Shown: piece after piece, positions 56,390-64,000 of the stretch
Position numbering within the stretch: the stretch's first letter is position 1
Layout: each line of letters opens with the position of its first letter
Assembly (NCBI GenBank): GCA_966211955.1
Contig: CBIHOF010000002.1
Location: 62,001-126,000 of the forward strand
Source of the DNA: Albitalea sp966211955
GTDB taxonomy: Bacteria > Pseudomonadota > Gammaproteobacteria > Burkholderiales > Burkholderiaceae_C
Reading direction: 5' to 3'
Length of the DNA stretch: 64,000 bases
The notes under the pieces: model-generated
The model's database searches: none
What the model saw: only the letters and a program-made list of their open reading frames with translations
Told to the model about the DNA's origin: nothing
Translations under genes and position numbers: made by a program

Positions 56390-57598
56390 ATGAAATCGCC
56401 CACCCTCGGCACCCCACTGTCCCCCACCGCCACCCGCGTCATGCTGCTGGGCGCCGGCGAACTCGGCAAGGAGGTGCTCATCGCCTTGCAGCGCCTGGGC
56501 GTCGAGACCATCGCGGTCGACCGCTACGAGAACGCGCCCGGCCAGCAGGTGGCCCACCATGCGCGAACCATCACGATGAGCGACCCGGCCGCATTGCGTG
56601 CACTCATCGAGGCCGAGCGGCCGATGGTCGTCGTGCCCGAGATTGAGGCCATCGCCACGCCGGTGCTCGAGGAGCTCGAAGCGCAAGGCGTGGTGCGCGT
56701 GATCCCCACGGCACGCGCCGCGCGCCTCACCATGGACCGCGAAGGCATCCGCCGCCTCGCGGCCGAGACGCTGGACCTGCCGACCAGCCCCTACCGCTTC
56801 TGCGATTCGCTGGCTGAGCTACAGGCGGCGATCGACGGCGGCATCGGCTACCCGTGCATCGTCAAGCCGGTGATGAGCAGCTCCGGCAAGGGCCAGAGCC
56901 GCATCGACGGCCCGGCCGACGTGGCGAAGGCCTGGGACTACGCGATGGCCGGTGGCCGCGTGAGCCACGGCCGCGTCATCGTCGAGGGCTTCATCGATTT
57001 CGACTACGAGATCACGCAGCTCACCGTGCGCGCGGTGGGCGCGAGCGGGCAGGTGGAGACGCAGTTCTGCGAACCCATCGGCCATGTGCAGGTGAGCGGC
57101 GACTATGTGGAAAGCTGGCAGCCGCACCCGATGGCCAGCGTCGCGCTGCAACGCTCGCGCGAGATCGCGAAGGCGGTGACCGACAACCTCGGCGGGCAGG
57201 GCATCTTCGGCGTGGAGCTGTTCGTGAAGGGCGACGAGGTGTGGTTCAGCGAGGTCAGCCCGCGGCCGCACGACACCGGCCTTGTGACGCTCGCGACGCA
57301 ATGGCAGAACGAGTTCGAGCTGCATGCGCGCGCCATCCTCGGACTGCCGGTGAACACCGCGCTCAAGAGCCCCGGTGCGAGCGCGGTGATCTACGGCGGC
57401 GTCGAAGGCCGCGGCGTGGTGTTCGACGGCGTGGCCGAGGCGCTGCGCGTGCCGCAAACGGACGTGCGGCTCTTCGGCAAGCCCGAAAGCTTCGTCAAGC
57501 GCCGCATGGGCGTGGCGCTGGCCTATGACGCGGAGGTGGAGACGGCGCGTGTTCGCGCGAAGGAAGCCGCGTCCAAGGTGAAGCCGCGCCTGGCCTGA
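56390..57598 (+). CDS. purT: formate-dependent phosphoribosylglycinamide formyltransferase
   Basis: 402 residues from MKSPTLGTPLSPTATRVMLLGAGELGKEV. ATP-grasp enzyme using ATP and formate to formylate GAR in purine synthesis. MLLGAGELGKEVLIALQRLGVETIAVDRY, CIVKPVMSSSGKGQS (ATP loop) and WFSEVSPRPHDTGLVTL are the PurT signatures. It gives a folate-independent alternative to PurN. Likely cotranscribed with the PPC-domain gene 14 bp downstream. Confidence 0.96.
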   Translation: MKSPTLGTPLSPTATRVMLLGAGELGKEVLIALQRLGVETIAVDRYENAPGQQVAHHARTITMSDPAALRALIEAERPMVVVPEIEAIATPVLEELEAQGVVRVIPTARAARLTMDREGIRRLAAETLDLPTSPYRFCDSLAELQAAIDGGIGYPCIVKPVMSSSGKGQSRIDGPADVAKAWDYAMAGGRVSHGRVIVEGFIDFDYEITQLTVRAVGASGQVETQFCEPIGHVQVSGDYVESWQPHPMASVALQRSREIAKAVTDNLGGQGIFGVELFVKGDEVWFSEVSPRPHDTGLVTLATQWQNEFELHARAILGLPVNTALKSPGASAVIYGGVEGRGVVFDGVAEALRVPQTDVRLFGKPESFVKRRMGVALAYDAEVETARVRAKEAASKVKPRLA

Positions 57599-57612
57599 GG
57601 GGGCATTCGCCG

Positions 57613-58035
57613 ATGCCCGCCGAGCACGCCATGCGCACGCTGCCGGTTCGATTGCAGCCCGGCGATGACCTGCGCCGCGCGCTCGAAGCGGCGGTGCGCG
57701 GCGAGGACTGTGAGGCGGCGTTCGTGTTGGGCGGCATCGGCAGCCTGTCGCATGCCGAGCTGCGGTTGGCAGGCGCACGCGACAGCCTCAGCCTGCATGA
57801 GGACCTGGAAGTGCTCACGCTGTCGGGCAGCATTGCCGCGGGCGCATCCCACCTGCATGCGAGCGTGTCGCGATCGAACGGCGGCGTGCTGGGCGGGCAC
57901 GTGGGCTACGGATCGATCGTGCGCACCACCGCCGAGGTGCTGCTCGGGCTGCTGCCCGGCTGGCGCTTCACCCGCGAGCGCGATGCCGCCACCGGCTACG
58001 ACGAGCTGGTGGCGCGCCGCATCGACGCGGCCTGA
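57613..58035 (+). CDS. PPC/DUF296 domain protein
   Basis: 140 residues. The PPC domain is seen as RLQPGDDLRRALEAAV, FVLGGIGSLSHAELR and GGHVGYGSIVRTTAEVLLG, where GGHV with its His is the conserved site of the trimeric bacterial/plant PPC fold. Unlike plant AT-hook proteins there is no AT-hook. Function in bacteria is unclear; the purT neighbour does not define it. Confidence 0.88.
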   Translation: MPAEHAMRTLPVRLQPGDDLRRALEAAVRGEDCEAAFVLGGIGSLSHAELRLAGARDSLSLHEDLEVLTLSGSIAAGASHLHASVSRSNGGVLGGHVGYGSIVRTTAEVLLGLLPGWRFTRERDAATGYDELVARRIDAA

Positions 58036-58061
58036 TCGCCCTCGGCGTTCAGCGCGTCGGC

Positions 58062-58412
58062 TCAGTCCGCATCGTCCGGCGACTGCCGGCGCGGCGCGGG
58101 CAGGAACCAGCTCATCGAACGCATCATCAGTTCGGCCTGCGCGAGCACGGTGCGCTGCATCTGCTGCGCCATGCGCTCGACCACGCCGCCTTCCATCTCG
58201 CCTTCGAAGCGCTCGGTGCGCAGCCGGCCGTCGACGAAGCTCGTGCGGCGCGAATCCACGCGCGTGACGCCGCCTTGCGAGCGCCATTCGGTGACGCTGT
58301 AGCTGAAGTTGAAGAAGGGGTTGCGCCGCAACGGTGCGGGCACGAGGTCCGTCGCCGCGTCGGGCATGTTCACGACTTCGGTGCTCGTGGTCTCACGGGG
58401 GAGTCTGGTCAT
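58062..58412 (-). CDS. conserved hypothetical small protein
   Basis: 116 residues from MTRLPRETTSTEVVNMPD with a GGAG ribosome-binding site; a longer frame to 58733 overlaps the pirin gene antisense. The middle (NPFFNFSYSVTEWRSQGGVTRVDSRRTSFVDGRLRTERFEGEM) is beta-rich, and the end (MAQQMQRTVLAQAELMMRSMSWF) is an amphipathic helix. I do not recognise a family. It converges with the PPC gene and diverges from the pirin gene. Confidence 0.65.
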   Translation of the reverse strand: MTRLPRETTSTEVVNMPDAATDLVPAPLRRNPFFNFSYSVTEWRSQGGVTRVDSRRTSFVDGRLRTERFEGEMEGGVVERMAQQMQRTVLAQAELMMRSMSWFLPAPRRQSPDDAD

Positions 58413-58539
58413 GCGGGTCTCCTGCATGCAGGGTTGAGTCGATTCTAGGAAGCGGTGATGAACATCCACCGCAATGCCCCAGCGTCGCGGCGGGTCGCAC
58501 GTCTGCGGTAGCCTTGCGGCTCCACGCAAGGAGCACGCC

Positions 58540-59406
58540 ATGCTCGACACCGTCATCGACGCACGCGCCGCCGACCTCGGCCACGGGTTGCTCGTGCGCC
58601 GCATCCTGCCGTTTGCCAAGCGGCGCATGGTCGGCCCGTTCATCTTCCTCGACCACGCCGGGCCGGTGAAGCTGCCGCCCGAGACCGCGCGCCAGGCCGA
58701 CGTGCGGCCGCATCCGCACATTGGCCTCGCCACCGTGAGCTACCTGCTCGGCGGCGCGGTGACGCATCGCGACAGCCTCGGCATGGAGCAGATCATCCGG
58801 CCCGGCGACGTCAACTGGATGACAGCCGGCAAGGGCATCTCGCACTCCGAACGCTTCGAAGACCCGGCTGCGTTCGCGGGGCAAGGGCTGGAGCTGCTGC
58901 AATCGTGGGTGGCCCTGCCCGAGGAAGACGAAGAGACCGACCCCGCCTTCGACCACTACGCCATGGCCGTGCTGCCCGAGGCGCGCGAAGGCGGCGTGTG
59001 GATGCGCCTCATTGCGGGCGACGCCTTCGGGTTGCGCAGCCCCGTGCGCACGCATTCGCCGCTGTTCTACCTGCACGTCACGCTCGACGCGGGCGCACGC
59101 ATCGGCATGCCCAAGGGCCACACCGAGCGTGCTGCGTATGTGGTGGGCGGCAGCATCGAGGTCGATGGCCACACCTACCGCCCCGGCCAGATGCTCGTCG
59201 TCACGCCCGGCAGCGAGCAGACCCTGCAGGCGCTGGAGCCGACGACCGTGATGCTGCTCGGCGGCGAACCGCTCGGCGAACGCCACATCTTCTGGAACTT
59301 CGTGTCCTCGCGCCGCGAGCGCATCGAGCAGGCGAAGGCGGATTGGAAGGCAGGGCGCATCAAGCTGCCGCCGAACGACGACAAGGAATTCATTCCGTTG
59401 CCGTGA
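58540..59406 (+). CDS. pirin family protein
   Basis: A 288-residue bicupin starting MLDTVIDARAADLGHGLLVRRILP. The N-cupin has FIFLDHAGPVKL, RPHPHIGLATVSYLLGGAVTHRDSLG (metal-binding His pair and Glu/His) and WMTAGKGISHSER. The C-cupin is present (FYLHVTLDAGARIGMP). Bacterial pirins bind iron; some have quercetinase activity and others interact with metabolic enzymes. It appears monocistronic. Confidence 0.94.
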   Translation: MLDTVIDARAADLGHGLLVRRILPFAKRRMVGPFIFLDHAGPVKLPPETARQADVRPHPHIGLATVSYLLGGAVTHRDSLGMEQIIRPGDVNWMTAGKGISHSERFEDPAAFAGQGLELLQSWVALPEEDEETDPAFDHYAMAVLPEAREGGVWMRLIAGDAFGLRSPVRTHSPLFYLHVTLDAGARIGMPKGHTERAAYVVGGSIEVDGHTYRPGQMLVVTPGSEQTLQALEPTTVMLLGGEPLGERHIFWNFVSSRRERIEQAKADWKAGRIKLPPNDDKEFIPLP

Positions 59407-59506
59407 GAACGCAAGACTACAAAGACTTGGAGCTGACTTCTGTCGGGGGCTGATGGATATTGACGCCGAGTGGCGGCCTCTGCCGCTAGAATCTGCATGT
59501 TGTTGC

Positions 59507-59525
59507 GTACGGAAACTGTCCGTAC
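59507..59525. promoter_or_regulatory. palindrome GTACGGA-N5-TCCGTAC, antitoxin operator
   Basis: Seven-bp perfect arms with a 5-bp centre, 22 bp before the antitoxin start and 15 bp after a TAGAAT -10-like box (59487-59492). Position over the likely transcription start fits autorepression by the ribbon-helix-helix antitoxin. Confidence 0.65.
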
Positions 59526-59546
59526 AGATCCACCGGACCCCGTCTC

Positions 59547-59867
59547 ATGCCCGCATCCAAGAACCGATCCAAGAAGGTTGCAGCGGTGGCCGCTTCGACG
59601 CAAAAGCGTCTTGACCTTCGTACCTCTGCGGAAGTCCGCGAGTTGATCGAAAGGGCTGCGGAGGTTTCCGGACGGTCGATGACCGACCTGATCTTGGCCG
59701 GTGCCATGAAGGAGGCGCAATCGGTCATCGACAGTGCCAACGTCATCCGGTCCTCGCGCGAGGCGCAGGTCTGCTTCGCCAAGGCGCTGCTCGCGCCACC
59801 TCGCAAAAATGCGGCGTTGGCTCGTGCTTACAAGCACGAGAAGCGACTGTTGCGTTCTGACCTGTGA
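59547..59867 (+). CDS. DUF1778 antitoxin (TacA-type)
   Basis: 106 residues. A basic N-terminus is followed by a ribbon-helix-helix domain (KRLDLRTSAEVRELIERAAEVSGRSMTDLILAGAMKEA). The C-terminal helix (VCFAKALLAPPRKNAALARAYKHEKRLLRSDL) is the usual toxin-neutralising part. The gene overlaps the GNAT toxin start by 4 bp, the classic TacAT layout. It should repress its own promoter with the toxin. Confidence 0.9.
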   Translation: MPASKNRSKKVAAVAASTQKRLDLRTSAEVRELIERAAEVSGRSMTDLILAGAMKEAQSVIDSANVIRSSREAQVCFAKALLAPPRKNAALARAYKHEKRLLRSDL

Positions 59868-60358
59868 GCAGGCCGCCGTTCACACTTGTCCCGCTCGATC
59901 GAAAACTCAAGAGAGCCGCGTTCAATTGCGGTGTGCCGGCGCTGGACAGATATTTTCGCGAGCAGGTCGGACAGGACATGGACCGCCATGTGGCGTCATG
60001 TTTCGTCGCACTTGCAGGCGACGACGTGGCTGGCTTCTACACCCTTTGCGCTTGCGAAATGGCGGTTGACGAGTTGCCCGACAACATGCGCAAGAAGTTG
60101 CCGCGCTATGACCGCATCCCGTGCGCGCTGCTGGGACGCTTGGCCGTGGCCACCGGCTACCAAGGGCAAAACCTGGGCGCCGCCTTGCTGGTCAATGCGA
60201 TTCGACGTTGTGCCATGGCCGAAGTGGCCATTTTTGCATTGCTCGTAGATGCCAAGGATGAAGGTGGCGCCGCCTTCTACGCTCATCATGGCTTCATCGC
60301 ATGTCCTGGCGAAGCGTTGCGGCTCTTCCGCCCGATCCGCAAGTCCGACCGGGGCTGA
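59864..60358 (+). CDS. GNAT-family toxin (TacT-type)
   Basis: 164 residues from GTG. PLDRKLKRAAFNCGVPALDRYFREQVGQDMDRHVASCFVA is the typical TacT N-terminus (F-x-C-G-x-x-x-LD). The acetyl-CoA loop is RLAVATGYQGQNLGAALL, and the catalytic Tyr region is AAFYAHHGF. TacT-type toxins acetylate aminoacyl-tRNA and stop translation. All motifs are intact, so the toxin looks functional and held by the upstream antitoxin. Confidence 0.92.
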   Translation: MSRPPFTLVPLDRKLKRAAFNCGVPALDRYFREQVGQDMDRHVASCFVALAGDDVAGFYTLCACEMAVDELPDNMRKKLPRYDRIPCALLGRLAVATGYQGQNLGAALLVNAIRRCAMAEVAIFALLVDAKDEGGAAFYAHHGFIACPGEALRLFRPIRKSDRG

Positions 60359-60367
60359 GACGACCCC

Positions 60368-60574
60368 ATGAACCAAAAGATCGTCGGCTACCACCAGGAC
60401 GAAGAACAGCACTGGGTCGCTGAGCTCGAATGCGGCCACAACCAGCACGTGCGACACGACCCGCCGTGGATCAACCGGCCGTGGGTGGTGACGCCCGAGG
60501 GCAGGGCGAAGGTGCTGGGGCAAACCTTGCCGTGCAAGAAGTGCGACGAGGGTGCGCCGACCGACTGGAAATGA
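60368..60574 (+). CDS. DUF3565 family protein
   Basis: 68 residues. KIVGYHQDEEQHWVAELECGHNQHVRHDPPW (ECGHxQHxRHxPP) and LPCKKCDEG form the Cys/His pattern of DUF3565, perhaps a small metal-binding domain of unknown role. It starts 9 bp after the toxin stop, so it may be cotranscribed with it. An imperfect hairpin (GGCGT/ACGCC, 60597-60615) lies after it. Confidence 0.88.
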   Translation: MNQKIVGYHQDEEQHWVAELECGHNQHVRHDPPWINRPWVVTPEGRAKVLGQTLPCKKCDEGAPTDWK

Positions 60575-60615
60575 CAGCCGTTGGATCCAGCGGGACGGCG
60601 TGACGCAGCGACGCC

Positions 60616-61770
60616 TTAACGCGTGCCGACGACCTCGACTTCGACGCGACGGTCGGGCTGCAGGCAGGCGATGAGCTTCGGGCTGGGCTTGGTGCCCTTG
60701 CAATCCCCGGGCTGGGTGACCGCGGCGGACTCGCTCTTGCCGACTGCCGTGATCTTGGTGGCCTCGACCCCGCCCGCGCTGACCAGGTAGGCCTTGACCG
60801 CTTCGGCGCGATGCACCGACAACTTCTGGTTGTAGGCGGTCGAGCCCAGTCGGTCGGTGTGCCCCTCGACGGTGACCACGTCGAAGCTCGTTCCCTTGAG
60901 GTCCCGGGCGAACGCGTCGAGCGCCACCTTGCCCTCGGGCCTGATGACCCACTGGTCGAAACTGAACAGCGAGTCGGCCGAGAAGCTCACACGGCGACGC
61001 GCGGGGGCGGCCACGACGGGTGCGACCGGGGCCGGCGCCACGACCGGCGGTGGCGGTGGCGGCTGCGGAGCCGGCGCCACGTAGGCGGGTGCGGCCGCCA
61101 CGCGGGGTGCCGGGGCAGCCGCGCGGCCGAACGGGAAGACCAGGCTCAGCGAGAACACGTTGACGCCGCCGTGATTGCCCACCGCATCGTTGATGCGATA
61201 GCGCTCGGCCTCGCCGCGCAGCAGCACCGAAGGGCTGAATGCGTACTGCAAGCCGGCCCCGTACTTGTAGTTGGTCTCGGTGCTGCTCGGGCTCGGGTTG
61301 AGCACGCTGACGGCGCCGGTCCCGCTGAAGGTGTCGCGCGCCCTCGCATGTTGTGCCCCGATTCGTGCAATGGCGGAAAAGCGCTCGGTCAGGGGCAAGG
61401 TGCCGACGAGGTCGAGGTTCAGGCCTTGCAGCTTGATCTGGCCGTTGAGTGTTCCGGCCGGCACGGTCGTCGACGTGAAGCCGAACTTGCCGAGGTTGAA
61501 ATAGCCCGCCTCAAGGGCGAAGTTCCGGTTGAATTGGTAGCCACCGAACAGCTTGTAGGCCGTGTCGCTCTCGTCGCGCACCATGGCCGTGGTGCTGAGG
61601 CCCGCACCAAGCAGGCTGGCGGTGATGCGAGGCTCGTCGATCTTCGCCCGCGACTGGCCGATCGACAGCCCGCCGTAGTAGTAGCTCCCGTCTTGCGCGA
61701 AGGACGAAGCGGCGAACAGGGCGCTGAATCCGGCAAGACTCAACAGGCGCAATGCGTTGACATTGTTCAT
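60616..61770 (-). CDS. OmpA family outer-membrane protein
   Basis: 384 residues from MNNVNALRLLSLAGFSALFAASSFAQ (signal peptide). An eight-stranded barrel domain (YYYGGLSIGQSRA...LFGGYQFNRNFALEAGYFNLG...FSLSLVFPFG) is followed by an Ala/Pro linker with a run of prolines (about 230-260) and a peptidoglycan-binding OmpA domain (FSADSLFSFDQWVIRPEG...VEGHTDRLGSTAYNQKLSVHRAEAVKAYLV). A Cys pair near the C-terminus (GDCKG, IACLQPDRR) is typical. It lies 56 bp downstream of the Ig-repeat lipoprotein gene. Confidence 0.93.
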   Translation of the reverse strand: MNNVNALRLLSLAGFSALFAASSFAQDGSYYYGGLSIGQSRAKIDEPRITASLLGAGLSTTAMVRDESDTAYKLFGGYQFNRNFALEAGYFNLGKFGFTSTTVPAGTLNGQIKLQGLNLDLVGTLPLTERFSAIARIGAQHARARDTFSGTGAVSVLNPSPSSTETNYKYGAGLQYAFSPSVLLRGEAERYRINDAVGNHGGVNVFSLSLVFPFGRAAAPAPRVAAAPAYVAPAPQPPPPPPVVAPAPVAPVVAAPARRRVSFSADSLFSFDQWVIRPEGKVALDAFARDLKGTSFDVVTVEGHTDRLGSTAYNQKLSVHRAEAVKAYLVSAGGVEATKITAVGKSESAAVTQPGDCKGTKPSPKLIACLQPDRRVEVEVVGTR

Positions 61771-61826
61771 CAGGTTCTTTCTGGCAGTCTGGTGACGTCG
61801 GTGGTGTGCACGTGGCGCGCGGGCGC

Positions 61827-63692
61827 TCACGGCGCGACGACGGTGGTGTTGACCATGGTCACCGAGGCGGTGAGGCCGATGGCACGTCCGATCAAGGTGG
61901 TCTGCGCGGTCTGGCCAGCCGTCGAGATGGTCACCCCGGCCGGCGCGATGATGGTGCCCACCATCGTGCTGCCGTCCTCGATGCGGGCCGCGCTGCCGAC
62001 CTGCCAGAAGACGTTCCGGGCCTGGGCTCCGTTGATCAGCAACACACGGCGCGGCGTGGCGGTCAGGCCGACGGTCAATGCCGCGGCGCTCTGGAACACC
62101 CACACCGCATTGGCGTCGCCTTGTGCATCCAGGGTCAGGTCGCCGGTCGTGATGTCGAAGGTCCCGCCGGCGGAGGTGTAGACGGCCGGAGTCAGCACGA
62201 GGCCGCCCAGCTGGCCGGCGCCAGGGTCGCTTCCCGGCGGCATCGCAGCGAGGTCGTTGTAGGCCTGCAGCGCATCGGCACGCGCCTGGGTCGCGATGGC
62301 CATGGTCGTCGCGGTCCCCGGTGCGGGCGGAGCGCAGTAGATGCTGCCGTTGACCGCGCCGATGTTCAGCGTCGTCTGCGTGTAGACATTGACCGCGTCG
62401 TGGAAGCCGGTGATCAGCGTGCAGGCCGCGGTGGTGCCGAGGTTGCCGTTGACGACGGTGTTGATCCCCTCGTTGGTGACGCCCGCGGCGCCGCCAAATG
62501 CGCCGAACGATGCGGCGGAGCGCAGATTGACGCCGCCATTGCAGGCCAGCGTGCCGCTCGTGAAGCCCCAGGTCCGATCGGCTGCGAGTGCGTTGCCTGC
62601 CAGGTCTTTCACCCCGGCGCTGCCGGAGGCGATGGTCACGACGAACGCGGTGCTGGCTGAGAACCCGGCTGCGTTGGTGGGTGAGAAGCTCGCGGTCTGG
62701 CTCGCCGCGTCGTAGCTCACGGTGCCCGGGACAGCTGTGCCTGCGGCGGTCACGCGGAAGGTGGCCGCGGTGATGGTGGCTGCATCCATCGGCTCGCTGA
62801 AGGTGGCGCTGACGATCTTCGTCAGGCACACGCCCGCGGATGCGTCGAGCGGGCTGATCGCCGTCACGGTGGGTGCGGTGGTGTCACCCGCTGCGCCGGT
62901 GGTGAAGGCCCAGACATGTTGGCCCGCGTTCGGCAAGACTGCCATGTTGCCTGCCAGTGCGTTGCCGGCCAGGTCGGTCACTGCCGTGGTGAGCGTCGCG
63001 GTGAACAAGGTGTTGTTCGCCAGTGGGGTGATGGACGGCGTGAAGGTCGCTGTCCGCGCTGCGGCCGAGTAGCTGACGCTGCCGCTCAGCGGTGTGCCGA
63101 GCGTGGTGTTCATCACGGTGAAGCTGGCGGCGGTGATCGTCGCCGGATTCATGTCCTCGCTGAAGGTCGCCGTGATGCTCGAGTTGTTGGGAACGCCAGC
63201 GGCGCCGGCGGCCGGCACGGTCAGCACGACGGTGGGGCGTGTCGTGTCGGCCAGTGCGGCGGTGGTGAAGGTCCACACGAAGTTGCTGGCGAGTGCGAAG
63301 CCGGCCGCGTTTTGTGCCGCGGTGGTCACGGTGGCCGTGCACAGTGTGTTGGCTGGGAGCGCCGAGCTCGGCGTCAACGTTGCCGTCTGGGTCGCGGCGT
63401 CGTAGGCGACCGCTGCGCTCACCGGCGTGCCTGCGGGGCAGGCCAGCGTGAAGCTCGACGGTGTAAGACTCGCCGGCGCCATCGCTTGGCTGAAGGTGGC
63501 GGACACGGCACTGTTGGTGCCCACGCCCGTGGCGGCGGCTGCCGGCAACGTGGCGGTGACGGTCGGCGCGATGCCGACTCCCGGACTGCCAAGGATGGGA
63601 TCGACACCCCCGCCGCAACCGGCGACGAATGCGAGTAGCAATGCGGGGATCCATCCGATCCGCGCCTTGAAGAGGCGATAGAGCTGCGTCAT
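61827..63692 (-). CDS. lipoprotein with Big_5 Ig-like repeats and ice-binding-like (DUF3494) domain
   Basis: 621 residues from MTQLYRLFKARIGWIPALLLAFVAGCGGG; lipobox VAGC gives lipidated Cys26. Three Ig-like Big_5 modules follow: from APTVTATLPAAAATGV, from RPTVVLTVPAAGAAGV and from APTVTAISPLDASAGV, each with an ATFSxxMxxATxT segment. The C-terminal ~210 residues (LRSAASFGAFGGAAGVTNEG..., YNDLAAMPPGSD, GDANAVWVFQSA, NVFWQVGSAARI, TMVGTIIAPAGVTI) match DUF3494, the ice-binding-protein fold. Many DUF3494 proteins are adhesins and not antifreezes. It lies 56 bp ahead of ompA-like. Confidence 0.9.
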   Translation of the reverse strand: MTQLYRLFKARIGWIPALLLAFVAGCGGGVDPILGSPGVGIAPTVTATLPAAAATGVGTNSAVSATFSQAMAPASLTPSSFTLACPAGTPVSAAVAYDAATQTATLTPSSALPANTLCTATVTTAAQNAAGFALASNFVWTFTTAALADTTRPTVVLTVPAAGAAGVPNNSSITATFSEDMNPATITAASFTVMNTTLGTPLSGSVSYSAAARTATFTPSITPLANNTLFTATLTTAVTDLAGNALAGNMAVLPNAGQHVWAFTTGAAGDTTAPTVTAISPLDASAGVCLTKIVSATFSEPMDAATITAATFRVTAAGTAVPGTVSYDAASQTASFSPTNAAGFSASTAFVVTIASGSAGVKDLAGNALAADRTWGFTSGTLACNGGVNLRSAASFGAFGGAAGVTNEGINTVVNGNLGTTAACTLITGFHDAVNVYTQTTLNIGAVNGSIYCAPPAPGTATTMAIATQARADALQAYNDLAAMPPGSDPGAGQLGGLVLTPAVYTSAGGTFDITTGDLTLDAQGDANAVWVFQSAAALTVGLTATPRRVLLINGAQARNVFWQVGSAARIEDGSTMVGTIIAPAGVTISTAGQTAQTTLIGRAIGLTASVTMVNTTVVAP

Positions 63693-64000
63693 GTTGTGTC
63701 TTCCCTGATTGAGGGCCGCTCTTCGCGGCCTTGCGTGAGACGCGGTTGTAAAGCGGCCATGCCGCGTGCGTCTGTGCGTTGGCGCACACATCAAGAAGAT
63801 GTGGTGGTCGAGGTACGGCAACGGGACCAAGGGCCTTGGACCCTGCGGTGCTGTCGCGTGGACTGCCAGCGAGTCATCGTGCGGTTGAGCAAACTCGTGG
63901 GCCGTGTCGGCCTGCGGCCTCATCAGTGGCGCCGACGCGGCGCGTGGAGCAACTCCCGTTGCGGCCCACCCGCAACCCGCCCTACACCTTCGCGCACATC
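63693..64000. other. right-edge region with no recognisable gene
   Basis: About 308 bp upstream of the Ig-repeat lipoprotein. The minus-strand frame open across it to 63923 lacks any family or signal-peptide pattern and is read as 5' untranslated or promoter DNA. I see no clear hairpin. A gene may start outside the window. Confidence 0.4.

Overview
The window is 64 kb of dense, high-GC chromosomal DNA. The family content points to a betaproteobacterium of the order Burkholderiales, probably close to Comamonadaceae or Sphaerotilaceae. The evidence is a Bug-type tricarboxylate-transporter binding protein, a TorF-type porin, EpsF/EpsG-type exopolysaccharide proteins, a type-2 PyrF, a DUF3297 protein, and a GC-rich intergenic repeat of a kind I associate with this order, present twice (about 19346 and 43831). 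I see no rRNA, tRNA, CRISPR array, transposase or phage gene. Genus-level placement is inference.

Layout. 1-1248: 5' part of a multi-PAS sensor. 1373-6430: pyrF, purB, a sugar epimerase/isomerase, a glyoxalase-fold protein and a cytochrome c'. 6644-7729: a membrane diguanylate cyclase. 7886-17497: nine minus-strand genes with almost no spacing, which look like one catabolic operon. It encodes a Tat-type FAD lactone/polyol oxidase, a Tat-type PLP enzyme of the D-serine/D-threonine type, a DUF2147 protein, a TorF porin, an FGGY kinase, a class II aldolase, a class III aminotransferase, an aldolase-like pseudoenzyme and an MFS carrier. A divergent TetR gene (17618) and a 31-bp near-perfect palindrome (17523-17553) sit at its head.

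18384-25306: an aromatic-acid CoA region. It has a thioesterase, a MarR regulator, a Bug protein, an SDR, a feruloyl-CoA synthase-like ligase, a crotonase and a divergent amidohydrolase, with a second palindrome at 23962-23984. 25362-27638: a metallothionein-like peptide faces a FixH-like lipoprotein and a di-heme cytochrome c peroxidase. The intergenic DNA there is a diverged inverted duplication carrying the same palindrome in each arm. 27654-33195: a DUF3297 gene and a four-gene unit (asparaginase of the rhizobial type, FAD protein, ATP-grasp ligase, MFS exporter) that resembles a small-molecule or dipeptide biosynthesis cassette.

33944-54424: a 20-kb exopolysaccharide locus made of two converging operons. 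The plus arm has a priming sugar transferase, two glycosyltransferases, UDP-glucose dehydrogenase and three acyltransferases. The minus arm has EpsF/EpsG chain-length proteins, four glycosyltransferases, a GH16 lipoprotein, a polymerase, a flippase and an SGNH-acyltransferase. The outer flanks of both arms share a GTGG-N6-CCAC palindrome and flanking words, suggesting one common regulator. No Wza-type outer-membrane exporter gene is visible in the locus.

54700-64000: an MBL-fold hydrolase, an HPP membrane protein, purT, a PPC-domain protein, a small hypothetical, a pirin, a TacA/TacT-type toxin-antitoxin pair with its own palindrome (59507-59525), a DUF3565 protein, an OmpA-family protein and an Ig-repeat lipoprotein with an ice-binding-like (DUF3494) C-terminus.

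The two best candidates for undescribed systems are the nine-gene TetR-controlled operon and the asparaginase/FAD/ATP-grasp/MFS cassette. Their chemistry is inferred only from families.
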